A DNA stretch of 64,000 nucleotides from Nocardioides sp. Root140. Lineage in GTDB: Bacteria; Actinomycetota; Actinomycetes; Propionibacteriales; Nocardioidaceae. The stretch lies in assembly GCF_001426745.1 (NCBI RefSeq), contig NZ_LMFI01000010.1:1226672-1290671 (forward strand). Direction: 5' to 3'. Position numbers and translations under genes: made by a program. Shown here piece after piece: positions 25,651 to 34,345 of the stretch (position 1 is its first letter; every line of letters starts with the position of its first letter). The notes under the pieces are model-generated. The model was not told the origin of the DNA. It worked only from the letters and a program-made list of their open reading frames with translations, and did no database searches.

Positions 25651-26495
25651 CAGTCCATCCCGAGCGGGCCGACGGAGTCGCCGGAGAGGAACTGACGCAC
25701 GAACGGCATGTCGGAGTTGAAGGCTTCCTCGGTCTCGCCGTAGTGGATCAGCTTCCCGCCCCACACGACACCCACGTAGTCGCTGACCTTGCGGGCGGTG
25801 CGGATGTCGTGGGTGACCAGGACGTAGGTGCCACCGTGCTCGGCGTGCATCTTGAGGATCAGGTCGTTGAGCAGGCTGGTGCGGACCGGGTCCAGACCCG
25901 AGTCGGGCTCGTCGAACATCACGACGCTGGGGTTCAGCACCAGTGCGCGAGCGAATCCGGCTCGCTTCTTCATGCCGCCGGAGACCTCACCTGGATACTT
26001 GCCGACCGCTCGGGTCAGGCCGACCTCCTCGAGGTGGCCCATCACGATCTTGCGGATCTCCGACTCACGCTTGTCGGTGTGCTTGCGCAGCGGGAACGCC
26101 ACGTTGTCGTAGATGTTCATCGACCCGAACAGGGCGCCGTCCTGGAACAGCACGCCGAAACGCTTTCGGATCTCCTGCCGCTCCTTGGCAGAGATGCCCC
26201 AGATGTCCTGGCCGAACACCTCGACCACACCCGAGTCGGGTTCGAGCAGGCCGACGATGTGCTTGAGCAGCACGCTCTTGCCGGTGCCCGACGGGCCGAG
26301 GACCGTGGTGATCGCGTCGTCAGCGAAGTCGATGTTCAGCCCGGTCAGCACGTCGAAGGAGCCGAACGACTTCTTGACGTTCTTGATGTTGACGCTGTGC
26401 GTCACACCGTCCGCGTGGTCTGCCACGATGCCGTTGCTGTAGATGTCCTCATAGGACCTGGTCTCACCCTCGAGAGTGAGCTGCTGGTGGGACAT
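25650..26495 (-). CDS. Mce/Mla-type ABC transporter ATP-binding protein
   Basis: A 281-residue ATPase of the MlaF/Mkl type. ATG 26495 follows AAGGAA. The Walker A motif is GPSGTGKS (near residue 70), the Q-loop region reads VLFQDGALFGS, the signature is VSGGMKKR (with Met where most ABC ATPases have Gln), and Walker B is VVMFDEPDSGLDP. The H-loop is VLVTHD. VSGGMKKR and DEPDSGLDP are typical of the lipid-transport subgroup. A 30-residue N-terminal extension precedes the fold. It powers lipid movement with the two permeases encoded just upstream. Confidence 0.93.
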   Translation of the reverse strand: MSHQQLTLEGETRSYEDIYSNGIVADHADGVTHSVNIKNVKKSFGSFDVLTGLNIDFADDAITTVLGPSGTGKSVLLKHIVGLLEPDSGVVEVFGQDIWGISAKERQEIRKRFGVLFQDGALFGSMNIYDNVAFPLRKHTDKRESEIRKIVMGHLEEVGLTRAVGKYPGEVSGGMKKRAGFARALVLNPSVVMFDEPDSGLDPVRTSLLNDLILKMHAEHGGTYVLVTHDIRTARKVSDYVGVVWGGKLIHYGETEEAFNSDMPFVRQFLSGDSVGPLGMD

Positions 26496-26539
26496 GACGA
26501 GATTCCTTTCGGGAAGACGTGGGTGCCGGGGCCGGCGCG

Positions 26540-27415
26540 CTAGAAGCTGATGGGCGCGCGGGAGAGGGCGCCGAAGAAGAGCTGCTGGAAGACCGCGCCG
26601 AGCACGCTGACGATGACGAGGTTGATCACCATCGACTTGGCGGTGGCCTTGCCGACGCCCACGGGTCCACCGCTGGCGTTGTAGCCGTAGTAACAGGCCA
26701 CCAGGATGATCAGGATGCCCATGATCGAGCCCTGCAGGAGCGAGAGGATGAGGTCCTGTTGGGTGGTGAACGACCAGAACACCGACAGGTAGCCTCCGGC
26801 CGAGACGCTGTGGAACACATGGACGTTCAGGTAGTACCCCAGGATGTACATCAAGCCGGTGCCAGTGACGAACATGAACGGGGTCACGATGACGATTGCC
26901 AGGATCCTGGTGGTGACCAGGTAGGCCCGGGAGTCGAGGCCCATCACCTCGAGCGCGTCGATCTCCTCGCTGATTCGCATCGACCCCAGCTCGGCGACCA
27001 GGCCGCAGCCGACCTTGGCCGACAGGATCCAGCCCCACATCTCCGGGGCCACGGTGTAGTCGCCGGTCGAGCTGAACACCGCGGTGTAGCCACCGGCGCC
27101 GAGCTGGGCGAGCAGGTAGTGCGCCTCGAGCGCGATCTCCGCGGCGAGCATGCACATCATGAACCAGATGATGAAGGTGCTCTTCAGGATGATGATGCCG
27201 GCCTGGCGCAGCACCTCGGTGCCGTAGTGGCGGACGTCGGGGAGGCTCTTGAACACCCCGAAACTGAACGTGGCGATGCTGCCGAGGTCCGCAAGAAGTG
27301 AGGAACCGTCGCTGTATCCGCCCATGCCGCCGGCGCTGGCGGCGCTCGGCTGGTTGTCGTCCTCGTCCTCGCCCTCGTCGGACCGGTGCGTGGCATCGTG
27401 TGTCGTGGTTGTCAT
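26540..27415 (-). CDS. YrbE/MlaE-type permease of the Mce transporter (B position)
   Basis: A 291-residue membrane protein of the MlaE family with five or six helices. The first 40 residues are acidic and Gly-rich and cytoplasmic. The coupling-region motif AELGSMRISEEIDALEVMG (about residues 140-158) is the MlaE signature with its conserved Glu-rich ExxAL. Helices include LVTTRILAIVIVTPFMFVTG and LILSLLQGSIMGILIILVA. It lies 8 nt after the sister permease and 44 nt before the ATPase. The two permeases form the membrane core of the transporter. Confidence 0.92.
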   Translation of the reverse strand: MTTTTHDATHRSDEGEDEDDNQPSAASAGGMGGYSDGSSLLADLGSIATFSFGVFKSLPDVRHYGTEVLRQAGIIILKSTFIIWFMMCMLAAEIALEAHYLLAQLGAGGYTAVFSSTGDYTVAPEMWGWILSAKVGCGLVAELGSMRISEEIDALEVMGLDSRAYLVTTRILAIVIVTPFMFVTGTGLMYILGYYLNVHVFHSVSAGGYLSVFWSFTTQQDLILSLLQGSIMGILIILVACYYGYNASGGPVGVGKATAKSMVINLVIVSVLGAVFQQLFFGALSRAPISF

Positions 27416-27423
27416 GGGAGCCC

Positions 27424-28296
27424 CTACCTACTGATCAGCATCTCGGGGTTGAGCCCGAGCATCGTGGCGTTGACGATGAAGTTGAAGACCCAGACCGCGG
27501 CGAACGAGAGCACGACGGCCTCGTTAACGGCCCGGCCGACGCCCTCGGCGCCGCCCTTGGCGGTGAGTCCCTTCTGGGCGGAGACGATCCCGATGAACAA
27601 GCCGATCAGCATGCACTTGACGTTCGTGCCGACCAGTTCGGGAACCGTCATGGAACCGAGCAGGTTGCCCAGGAAGGCGCCCGGCGAGGTCGTGCCCAGC
27701 GTGGTGGCGGAGATCATCGCCATCGACATGCCGAGGAGGCTGCCGAGGATGTTGAAGCCCACCATCATCACGGTGATGGCGATGACGCGCGGCAGCACCA
27801 GAGTGCGGATGGCGTCGATGCCGAGCACCGTGAAGGCGTCGAGCTCCTCGCGGATCTTGCGCGCGCCCAGGTCGGCGGTCATGGCCGTCCCCATCACACC
27901 TGCGACGGCCATGCCGGTCGCGAAGGGGGAGATCTCGCGCAGACTGGCGAACACGAAGTAGGTGCCGAGCCGGTTGCCCGCGCCCAGCAGGCTGACCAGG
28001 TCGTAGGCGTAGTTGGCGATCAGGAACGAGAAGCCACCGACGGCCAGGGTCACGGGGAGCCAGCAGAACCGCAGCATGTGGTACATCTCGTCGCGGGTGG
28101 CCCCCCAGTAGCCGCGGGGCTCCTTGATCGCGGTCTTGACGAGGTAGCCCAGCAGCTGCCCTCCCTCGCCGACGTCGACCAGGACCCGACGTACGCCCGA
28201 CGGCGACTTGTGCATCACCCGTCCGCTGAGGGTCAGCGGCCGGGTGATGTCGGAGTTGTCCTCGGACGCCGGGCGTGCCTCGGTGTCGACACTCAC
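27424..28296 (-). CDS. YrbE/MlaE-type permease of the Mce transporter (A position)
   Basis: A 290-residue MlaE-family permease. Its start overlaps the flavin reductase stop by 4 nt. It has an approximately 70-residue cytoplasmic N-terminus, then helices LPVTLAVGGFSFLIANYAY and FATGMAVAGVMGTAMTA. The family signature reads ADLGARKIREELDAFTVLG (about residues 143-161), followed by VLPRVIAITVMMVGFNILGS. It differs clearly from the neighbouring permease, as expected for a heterodimer. Coupling to a flavin reductase gene is unusual for an mce operon. Confidence 0.92.
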   Translation of the reverse strand: MSVDTEARPASEDNSDITRPLTLSGRVMHKSPSGVRRVLVDVGEGGQLLGYLVKTAIKEPRGYWGATRDEMYHMLRFCWLPVTLAVGGFSFLIANYAYDLVSLLGAGNRLGTYFVFASLREISPFATGMAVAGVMGTAMTADLGARKIREELDAFTVLGIDAIRTLVLPRVIAITVMMVGFNILGSLLGMSMAMISATTLGTTSPGAFLGNLLGSMTVPELVGTNVKCMLIGLFIGIVSAQKGLTAKGGAEGVGRAVNEAVVLSFAAVWVFNFIVNATMLGLNPEMLISR

Positions 28297-28814
28297 CGGA
28301 AGTCTCCCTCGGCCATCTGGTGGTCGAGGTGCCGGAACTCACGCTGGAAGTAGAGGACGGCCGGGCGGTCGTCCAGGTCCACCTCGATCACTCGGGCGAC
28401 CAGGATGGTGTGGTCACCGCCGTCGTAGCGCTCGTGCGCCTCGCACTCGATCAGTACGGCGGCGTCCAGCAGAACAGGCACACCGCGGTGGTCCGGCAGG
28501 AACTCGCCGCCACCGAACTTGTCGACCCCCTTGGTGGAGAACCGGTTGATCAGGTCGATGTGGGCGGCGCCGGCGATCTGGATCGACCACTGGTCGTTCT
28601 GGAGGAACGCGTCGTGGCACTGGGCCGTCTTCGCGAGGCAGACCAGGACGAGGGCCGGGTCGAGTGAGAGCGAGCAGAAGGAGCTCGCCGCGAAGCCGCG
28701 GGGCTCGCCGTCCGGCCCGGTCGTCGTCATGAGGGTGACGCCGCTCGGGAAGGCCGACATCGCCTCACGGAACTTCTCGGGGATGTTGCTGACAGGGGTG
28801 GCGGTGCTGGTCAC
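28293..28814 (-). CDS. Flavin reductase (HsaB/HpaC-like)
   Basis: A 173-residue split-barrel flavin reductase. GTG 28814 overlaps the RibBA stop (GTGA). FPSGVTLMTT (near residue 22) and GFAASSFCSLSLDPALVLVCL (about 40-60) are the flavin-binding signature, and GGDHTILVARVIEV near the C-terminus holds the conserved His region. Such enzymes supply reduced flavin to a partner monooxygenase, for example HsaB for HsaA in steroid breakdown (established). No clear oxygenase partner is in the operon; the acyl-CoA dehydrogenase-like protein at 36.1 kb or the LLM protein at 47.6 kb are possible partners (inference). Confidence 0.87.
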   Translation of the reverse strand: MTSTATPVSNIPEKFREAMSAFPSGVTLMTTTGPDGEPRGFAASSFCSLSLDPALVLVCLAKTAQCHDAFLQNDQWSIQIAGAAHIDLINRFSTKGVDKFGGGEFLPDHRGVPVLLDAAVLIECEAHERYDGGDHTILVARVIEVDLDDRPAVLYFQREFRHLDHQMAEGDFR

Positions 28815-30106
28815 GATGCGCTCCGTTCGTGGGCGGGCAGGGCCTGCTCGTCATGGGGGATGGCGTTGAGTGGCTCGTCGGCCAGCTCGTGATCGAGTCG
28901 TGCGGCCTTGGCACGCAGGTAGCCGAGGTTGTGCTCGTTGGGCGCGACCTGGAGGGGCACTCGCTCGGAGATGGTCACGCCGTAGTCGGAGAGCCCGTAG
29001 AACTTGGCCGGGTTGTTGGTCATGAGGCGCACCGACGTGATGCCCAGGTCGCGGAGGATCTGGGCGCCGACGCCGTATTCCCTGCTGTCGACCGGCAGTC
29101 CGAGCGCCAGGTTCGCGTCGAGGGTGTCGAGGCCCTCCTCGTCCTGCAGCTGGTAGGCCTGCAGCTTGTGGCTCAGGCCGATGCCGCGGCCCTCGTGCCC
29201 TCGCAGGTAGACCACGACGCCGGTGCCGTGCTGTCCGATCCGCTCCAACGCCAGGTTCAGCTGCTCACCGCAGTCGCACCGGCGGGCGCCGAACACGTCG
29301 CCGGTCAGGCATTCCGAGTGCACCCGGACCAGCACGTCGCGCATCCCGTCGGGGTTGCCGTGGACGAATGCGACATGCTCGGTCCCGTCCACGTCCGAGC
29401 GGTACGTGCTGGCCCGGAAGACGCCGTACGGCGTGGGCACGGCGGCGGTGGCCGTGCGCTTGACGAGGGTCTCCCGGCGCATCCGGTGGCGGACCAGGTC
29501 CGCCACCGAGAGCAACACCATCTGGTGCTCGCGGGCGAACTCCAGGAGGTCCGGCATCCGTGCCATGGTGCCGTCGGGGTTCGTGATCTCGGCGAGCACG
29601 CCGGCCGGCTGCAGCCCGGCCAGCCGGCAGAGGTCAACTGCGGCCTCGGTGTGTCCCGAACGCTGCAGGACGCCGCCGGGGCGGGCACGGAGAGGAAAGA
29701 CGTGTCCGGGCCTGCTGAACTGCTCGGCGCCGACTCCCGGGGTGGCCAGGGCCCGCGACGTGATCGCGCGATCCGCAGCCGAGATGCCCGTGGTGGTCAC
29801 GCCCTTGAGGTCCACCGAGACGCTGAACGCAGTCCCCCGGGGATCGCTGGCCGCCTCGACCATGGGAGGCAGGTCCAGCTCGTCGAGACGATCGCCGGCC
29901 ATCCCCACACAGACGAGCCCACTGGTGTGGCGGATCACGAAGGCCATCGACTCGGCCGTCATGTGCTCGGCCGCATAGATGAGGTCGCCTTCGTTCTCAC
30001 GGTCGCTGTCGTCGAAGACGACCACGCCGCGTCCGAGCCGCAGCTCTTCCAGTGCAGCCTCGACGCGCACCTGGCCGTCGTACTGCTCGTCGGTGTGGGG
30101 ATCCAT
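28811..30106 (-). CDS. ribBA: Bifunctional riboflavin biosynthesis protein RibBA
   Basis: A 431-residue fusion of 3,4-dihydroxy-2-butanone-4-phosphate synthase (residues 1-215) and GTP cyclohydrolase II (216-431). The first shows DDSDRENEGDL, RPGHVFPLRARPGGVLQRSG and GHTEA. The second shows RVHSECLTGDVFGARRCDCG, with the zinc cysteines, then YLRGHEGRGIGL. All key residues are present, so both activities look intact. It produces both riboflavin precursors. The rest of the riboflavin pathway is not nearby, so this may be a second, pathway-dedicated copy that raises flavin supply for the reductase encoded next (inference). The 39-nt upstream gap leaves no room for an FMN riboswitch. Confidence 0.93.
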   Translation of the reverse strand: MDPHTDEQYDGQVRVEAALEELRLGRGVVVFDDSDRENEGDLIYAAEHMTAESMAFVIRHTSGLVCVGMAGDRLDELDLPPMVEAASDPRGTAFSVSVDLKGVTTTGISAADRAITSRALATPGVGAEQFSRPGHVFPLRARPGGVLQRSGHTEAAVDLCRLAGLQPAGVLAEITNPDGTMARMPDLLEFAREHQMVLLSVADLVRHRMRRETLVKRTATAAVPTPYGVFRASTYRSDVDGTEHVAFVHGNPDGMRDVLVRVHSECLTGDVFGARRCDCGEQLNLALERIGQHGTGVVVYLRGHEGRGIGLSHKLQAYQLQDEEGLDTLDANLALGLPVDSREYGVGAQILRDLGITSVRLMTNNPAKFYGLSDYGVTISERVPLQVAPNEHNLGYLRAKAARLDHELADEPLNAIPHDEQALPAHERSAS

Positions 30107-30145
30107 GGTTCTTCGCCTCGTTCGCTCTCCTGGTGGAAGGGACGG

Positions 30146-31651
30146 TCAGGCCGGCGTGCTGAGCACGATCGCGTAGGCCTTGTTCTCCACGCCGCCGGAG
30201 CGGTCGACGGAGATGTACTTCTGCTCGGTGTACTCGTCGAGTGCGTCGGGGCCGCCCTCGCGACCAAGGCCGCTCTGCTTGTAGCCGCCGAAGGGGTACG
30301 CCGGGTGCAGCACGTGCCAGTCGTTGACGAAGACCATTCCGGCCTCGAGCTGGCGGGCCACATCGAGCGTCCGGGCCTCATCGGTGCCCCACACTCCGGC
30401 CGACAAGCCGTAGTCGGTGTCGTTGGCGATGGCGACGGCCTCTTCGACGGTGTCGTAGGTGAGCACCGTCAGGACCGGACCGAAGACCTCCTCGCGGGCG
30501 ATCTTCATGTCGTTGGTGACATCGACGATCACGGTCGGCTCGACGAAGTTGCCGTTCGCGAACTCCGCTCCACTGGGCGCGCCACCGCCGACGGCCACCT
30601 TGGCGCCCTGGGACTCAGCGGCCTCGATGTGGGCGAGCACGCGGTCCCGCTGGTCCCCGGTGATCAGCGGCCCGATGTCGGTGGCCGGGTCCAGCGGGTC
30701 GCCGATGGTCATCGTGCTGACCCTGGCGACCAACCGCTCGATGATCTCGTCACGCTTCGACGAGGGCACCAGCAGGCGGGTGCCCGCCTCGCAGGCCTGG
30801 CCGTTGTTGGCCATGCAGGCGTAGATGGAACCGTCGATGGCGACCGAGAGGTCGGCGTCGTCGAGGATGATGTTCGGGCCCTTGCCGCCGAGCTCGAGGG
30901 TCACCTGCTTCACCGTGTCGGCCGATGCGGCCAGGATGCTCTGGCCCACGGACGTCGAGCCGGTGAAGGCGACCTTGCGTACGTCGGGGTGGGCGCTCAG
31001 CCGGGCACCGGCGTCCTCGCCGTCGCCGACGACCACGTTCAGTACACCCTTGGGCAGACCGGCCGCCTCGAATTCCTTCATCAGCTCGAGCGCGATGAGC
31101 GGTGCGTGCTCGTCGGGCTTGAGTACGACGGTGTTGCCGGCCAGGAGCGCGGGTGCGACCTTCCAGACAATGGTGAGCATCGGGATGTTCCACGGCACGA
31201 TCGCGCCGACGACGCCGAGCGGCTCGCGCCGCAAGATGCCCTCCGCAGGGACCGGGCCGATCGCCGGGCCGGCCTTCTCGAACTCGTAGTCAGCCGCCTG
31301 GGCCGCGATGTACTGCATCTGCGCCACGGAGAGGCCGATGTGCAGGGCACCGGTGATGCGGATGGTGGCCCCGTTCTCACGGGTCTGCAGCGCGGCCAGC
31401 TCCTCCAGCCGGGCACCCATGCGCAGCGCCGTGTCGTTGATCAGCGCGGCCCGCTCTGCCGGCGGGGTGTTGCGCCAGGTGCCCTCGGCGTGCGCTGCCT
31501 TGGCTGCTGCGACCGCGGCGTCGACCTCGGCCACCCCGCCCTTGGCGACCGTGGCCACCAGCTCGCCGGTGGCGGGGCTGCGGATCTCGTACTTGTCGGC
31601 GGTGTCGACCCACTCGCCGTTGATGTGGAGGTTGTAGTGCGGAGTGCTCAT
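30146..31651 (-). CDS. NAD(P)-dependent aldehyde dehydrogenase
   Basis: A 501-residue aldehyde dehydrogenase. The cofactor site shows GAIVPWNIPMLTIVWKVAPAL and FTGSTSVGQ. The catalytic Glu lies in LELGGKGPN (about residue 258) and the nucleophile Cys in NNGQACEAGTR (about residue 292). EEVFGPVLTVLTYD and PFGGYKQSGLGREGG are the usual late motifs. It oxidises an aldehyde to an acid that the acyl-CoA synthetase encoded 43 nt upstream could activate, consistent with catabolism of an alcohol or aldehyde such as citronellal-type compounds (inference). The exact substrate is not visible. Confidence 0.92.
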   Translation of the reverse strand: MSTPHYNLHINGEWVDTADKYEIRSPATGELVATVAKGGVAEVDAAVAAAKAAHAEGTWRNTPPAERAALINDTALRMGARLEELAALQTRENGATIRITGALHIGLSVAQMQYIAAQAADYEFEKAGPAIGPVPAEGILRREPLGVVGAIVPWNIPMLTIVWKVAPALLAGNTVVLKPDEHAPLIALELMKEFEAAGLPKGVLNVVVGDGEDAGARLSAHPDVRKVAFTGSTSVGQSILAASADTVKQVTLELGGKGPNIILDDADLSVAIDGSIYACMANNGQACEAGTRLLVPSSKRDEIIERLVARVSTMTIGDPLDPATDIGPLITGDQRDRVLAHIEAAESQGAKVAVGGGAPSGAEFANGNFVEPTVIVDVTNDMKIAREEVFGPVLTVLTYDTVEEAVAIANDTDYGLSAGVWGTDEARTLDVARQLEAGMVFVNDWHVLHPAYPFGGYKQSGLGREGGPDALDEYTEQKYISVDRSGGVENKAYAIVLSTPA

Positions 31652-31694
31652 TGGACTGCTCCTGTTTTCGAAGTTGCGGGGTTTGTCGTGCGGG

Positions 31695-33254
31695 TCAGCC
31701 GACCTGGCGGTCGCGGCCTTCCCAGAACGGGAGGCGCAGCGTCTTCTTGTCGACCTTGCCGGCCGGGTTCACCGGCAGCTGGTCGATGAAGTCGACCGTC
31801 TTGGGCGACGGGATCGATCCGAGCTCGGCCTTCACGTGGGCCTGGATCTCCTCGGTCGTGACGGTCTGACCGGGCTTGGTCACGACGAAGGCGTGGACGG
31901 CCTCGCCCCACTTGGGATGGGGCACGCCGATGACCGCCGAGCCGGCCACCGCCGGGTGGGCGAGGATGACATCCTCGACCTGCCGCGGGAAGACGTTGAA
32001 CCCGCCGCTGACGACCAAGTCCTTCTTGCGGTCGACGATGTAGAGGAAGCCGTCCTCGTCGAGCCGCCCGATGTCGCCGGTGTGGACCCAGCCGTCGCGC
32101 AGTGCCTCGGCGTTGCGCGAGGAGTCGACGTACCCGAGCATCTGTCCGAGCTGGCGCGAGCAGACCTCGCCGACCTCGCCGATGGGCAGCTGGTTGTCGT
32201 CATCGTCCTGGATGCTCACGTCGACGAACGGGATCGGGCGTCCACCGGAGGCGAGCCGGCGCACGTCTTCCTCGGTGTCGACGCGGTGGTCGACCTTGCG
32301 CATGCACGACACGTAGCCGGGCTCCGTGCCGGCGTACGTCTGGATGAAGATCTGCCCGAAGACCTCCAGCGCATCCTTGAGCCGCTCGGGTGCGATCGGG
32401 GAGCCCGCGTAGATCATCGTGTTCAGCGACGACAGGTCGTAGTCGTCCCGGTTCGGGTGGTCGACCAGCAGGTAGATGATCGTGGGCACCACTGCGGTGG
32501 CGGTGACCCGGTGGGTGGAGATCGCCTTCAGCAGTCCGTCCACCTCGAGGCCCGGCAGCATCACGTTGGTGCCACCTCGGATGAACGTCGGCATCACGAA
32601 GATCTGGGTGAAGTGGGTCAGCGGCGCACCGTGCGCGAACACCTCGCCGTAGCGGGTGTCGCCGATGTCGAGGCTGGAGGTGATGCTGTAGTGGGCCCAG
32701 GTGAAGTGCGACTGCACGACACCCTTGGGCTCACCGGTGCTGCCCGAGGTGAAGAGCACGTAGCACTCGTCGTGCTCGTCGATCTCGACGTCGGGGCGGC
32801 CCGCGGGCTGCTTCTCGACGAGCGTGCCGAAGTCGTGGTCGGCGGAGTCGGAGGGGTCTCCGCCGACCCGGACGTAGGTGGTCAGTTGCGGCAGGTCGTC
32901 CCGCAGCTGCGCCACCACGTCGTCGAAGGAGGCGTGGTAGATGAGCGTGGTCGCCTCGGTCTGGTCCAGGTTGGCCTGCTGCACCGATGCCGAGGCTCTG
33001 GTCGGCATCTGCACCAGCACGGCGCCTGCCTTCCAGATGCCGTGCTGCGACGGGATGAACTCCAGGCTGTTGGGCAGCAGGAGTCCGACCCGGTCGCCCT
33101 TCTCGACGCCGAGCGAGACGAGCGCCGAGCCGATCCTGTCGGAGAGGTCGCGCAACTCGGTGTAGGTGACGGAGCGGTCACCGTCGACGACGGCGGTGCG
33201 GTCCTGGTAGTTCGTGCACGCCCTGTCAAGGACGTCCGGCATTGTGCCCCACAT
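31695..33254 (-). CDS. Fatty-acyl-CoA synthetase (AMP-forming), first gene of the mce operon
   Basis: A 519-residue adenylate-forming ligase. ATG 33254 follows GGAG with 3-nt spacing. The P-loop is LFTSGSTGEPKGV (about residue 172), followed by the A5 motif QTYAGTEPG. The A7 motif is WVHTGDIGRLDEDGFLYIVD, with the hinge RKKDLVVSGGFNVFPRQVE. The catalytic Lys is in NPAGKVDKKTLR near the C-terminus. It makes acyl-CoA from a carboxylic acid, ATP and CoA. As the promoter-proximal gene of the roughly 19-kb operon, its regulation probably sets that of the whole Mce system. Confidence 0.92.
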   Translation of the reverse strand: MWGTMPDVLDRACTNYQDRTAVVDGDRSVTYTELRDLSDRIGSALVSLGVEKGDRVGLLLPNSLEFIPSQHGIWKAGAVLVQMPTRASASVQQANLDQTEATTLIYHASFDDVVAQLRDDLPQLTTYVRVGGDPSDSADHDFGTLVEKQPAGRPDVEIDEHDECYVLFTSGSTGEPKGVVQSHFTWAHYSITSSLDIGDTRYGEVFAHGAPLTHFTQIFVMPTFIRGGTNVMLPGLEVDGLLKAISTHRVTATAVVPTIIYLLVDHPNRDDYDLSSLNTMIYAGSPIAPERLKDALEVFGQIFIQTYAGTEPGYVSCMRKVDHRVDTEEDVRRLASGGRPIPFVDVSIQDDDDNQLPIGEVGEVCSRQLGQMLGYVDSSRNAEALRDGWVHTGDIGRLDEDGFLYIVDRKKDLVVSGGFNVFPRQVEDVILAHPAVAGSAVIGVPHPKWGEAVHAFVVTKPGQTVTTEEIQAHVKAELGSIPSPKTVDFIDQLPVNPAGKVDKKTLRLPFWEGRDRQVG

Positions 33255-33336
33255 GACTCCTGCTTTCCTGCGATTCGCGGGCGGTCGACGCGCATCCGGT
33301 GTCGGCAATCTCCGCGGTTCTGTGATGTGTGCCACG

Positions 33337-33403
33337 AACCTAAAACGGGGGTGAGGACGGTCACGACCTTCCCGAGGATGAAGCCCCTGCCCCCTTGGGG
33401 TGA
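33337..33403 (-). promoter_or_regulatory. Putative promoter of the mce operon with G-tract dyad
   Basis: On the minus strand TAGGTT (33342-33337) fits a -10 box about 80 nt before the synthetase start. Upstream lies a C/G-tract region whose clearest dyad is CCCCCTTGGGGTGA (33390-33403, read on the plus strand). It resembles the dyads at other catabolic promoters, but here the orientation and spacing differ, so it is a weaker member. Confidence 0.35.
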
Positions 33404-33427
33404 GGCCCCTCTCCTCCCCGGAACGGG

Positions 33428-34267
33428 CTACCGAACTGCCCCGGGAGAGGTGGTCGTCTCGGCCTCCTTGGGCGCGCCCATGCGCGGCTGCTGGGTCAGC
33501 AGGAGCTGAGAGGCCCACCACAGGGCAGTGGCCGCCAGCCCGACGCTTGCGAATGCGCTGAGGAAGAGCAGCCAGTCGCTCGGGTTCGCCGAGGAGTTCT
33601 GCAGGATCACCGTCGGGAACCCCGCACCCAGGACGTCGAATGCGAAGTTGCACGGGAAGAGCGCGAACAGCGCAAGGTGGTGCACCTGGCGGGTGGCCTT
33701 GAGGCTCAGCACCGCGGCCAGCACCGCGAACCCGGTGATCTGGGTTCCCTCCATGAAGGCGATGAAGAGTGGGTAGTCCAGCACTCGCCACGGCGACTCG
33801 CCGTAGTAGACGTAGAGGTCGAGGTTGATTGCGGTGATCTCGAAAGCGGCGGTCGTGCACGTGGTCAGTGCCGCGATCCTGAAGATCCGCGCCCTGGTCG
33901 TTCCCCTGCTCAGCGAGCGGTAGAGGACGAGGGCCGGAAGGCCGAACACCATGACGTACGCCGGCATGACCCAGACCGGTTGTGGCAGGCCGAAGCTGGT
34001 GAAGAGCGTCCACTGGTCGCCGTTGTCCAGCCAGTGCAGGTGGTAGGCGATGTCGTACATCGGCTCGATGAGGCTGCCCGTGGCAACGGCCAGGACCAGG
34101 ACGACCGGCAGGATGGAGCGTTCGTCACGCGCGATCCTGACCGCGTAGGCCAGGAGGATCGCAGTGCCGGCCCAGAGCACCAGCGTCGCGACCGTCTGCA
34201 TGGTCGTGTTCAGGGGCAGGTCGTACGGCGGCGAGGGGGGTTGGGGAACGCTGACGGAGAGGAGCAT
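33428..34267 (-). CDS. Seven-helix membrane protein, unknown function
   Basis: A 279-residue polytopic protein with about seven helices: residues 26-46 (TVATLVLWAGTAILLAYAV), 52-70, 93-114, 127-150, 160-184, 189-211 and 226-250. Between helices 2 and 3 is an extracytoplasmic or loop segment with EPMYDIAYHLHWLDNGDQW, and helix 4-5 contains EITAINLDLYVYYGESPW, both rich in polar and aromatic residues that could hold a ligand or metal. I recognise no family. It lies 78 nt downstream of the SnoaL-like pair and probably shares their transcript. A role in handling the hydrophobic substrate is possible (inference). Confidence 0.72.
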   Translation of the reverse strand: MLLSVSVPQPPSPPYDLPLNTTMQTVATLVLWAGTAILLAYAVRIARDERSILPVVLVLAVATGSLIEPMYDIAYHLHWLDNGDQWTLFTSFGLPQPVWVMPAYVMVFGLPALVLYRSLSRGTTRARIFRIAALTTCTTAAFEITAINLDLYVYYGESPWRVLDYPLFIAFMEGTQITGFAVLAAVLSLKATRQVHHLALFALFPCNFAFDVLGAGFPTVILQNSSANPSDWLLFLSAFASVGLAATALWWASQLLLTQQPRMGAPKEAETTTSPGAVR

Positions 34268-34345
34268 GGGCTTTCCTTCTGACAGGTCGGGGGATGCCGA
34301 ACGGCCGAAGACAGAGATGTCTCCGGCCGTCGGCTGGCGGCGGTG

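Noticed and set aside
28293..28814. Naming the flavin reductase HsaB and the region a steroid-ring cluster
   Set aside because: No hsaA, hsaC, hsaD, kstD or kshA homologue is in the window, and AtuA with the carboxylase points elsewhere. Only the family assignment is kept.
30107..30145. FMN riboswitch before RibBA
   Set aside because: Only 39 nt separate the genes, far too short for the FMN aptamer, and no conserved aptamer blocks are seen.
28829..31789. A 986-codon open frame on the plus strand, opposite RibBA and the aldehyde dehydrogenase
   Set aside because: Both genes on the other strand have intact motifs. Long antisense frames are common in GC-rich DNA, and its translation lacks any recognisable domain.
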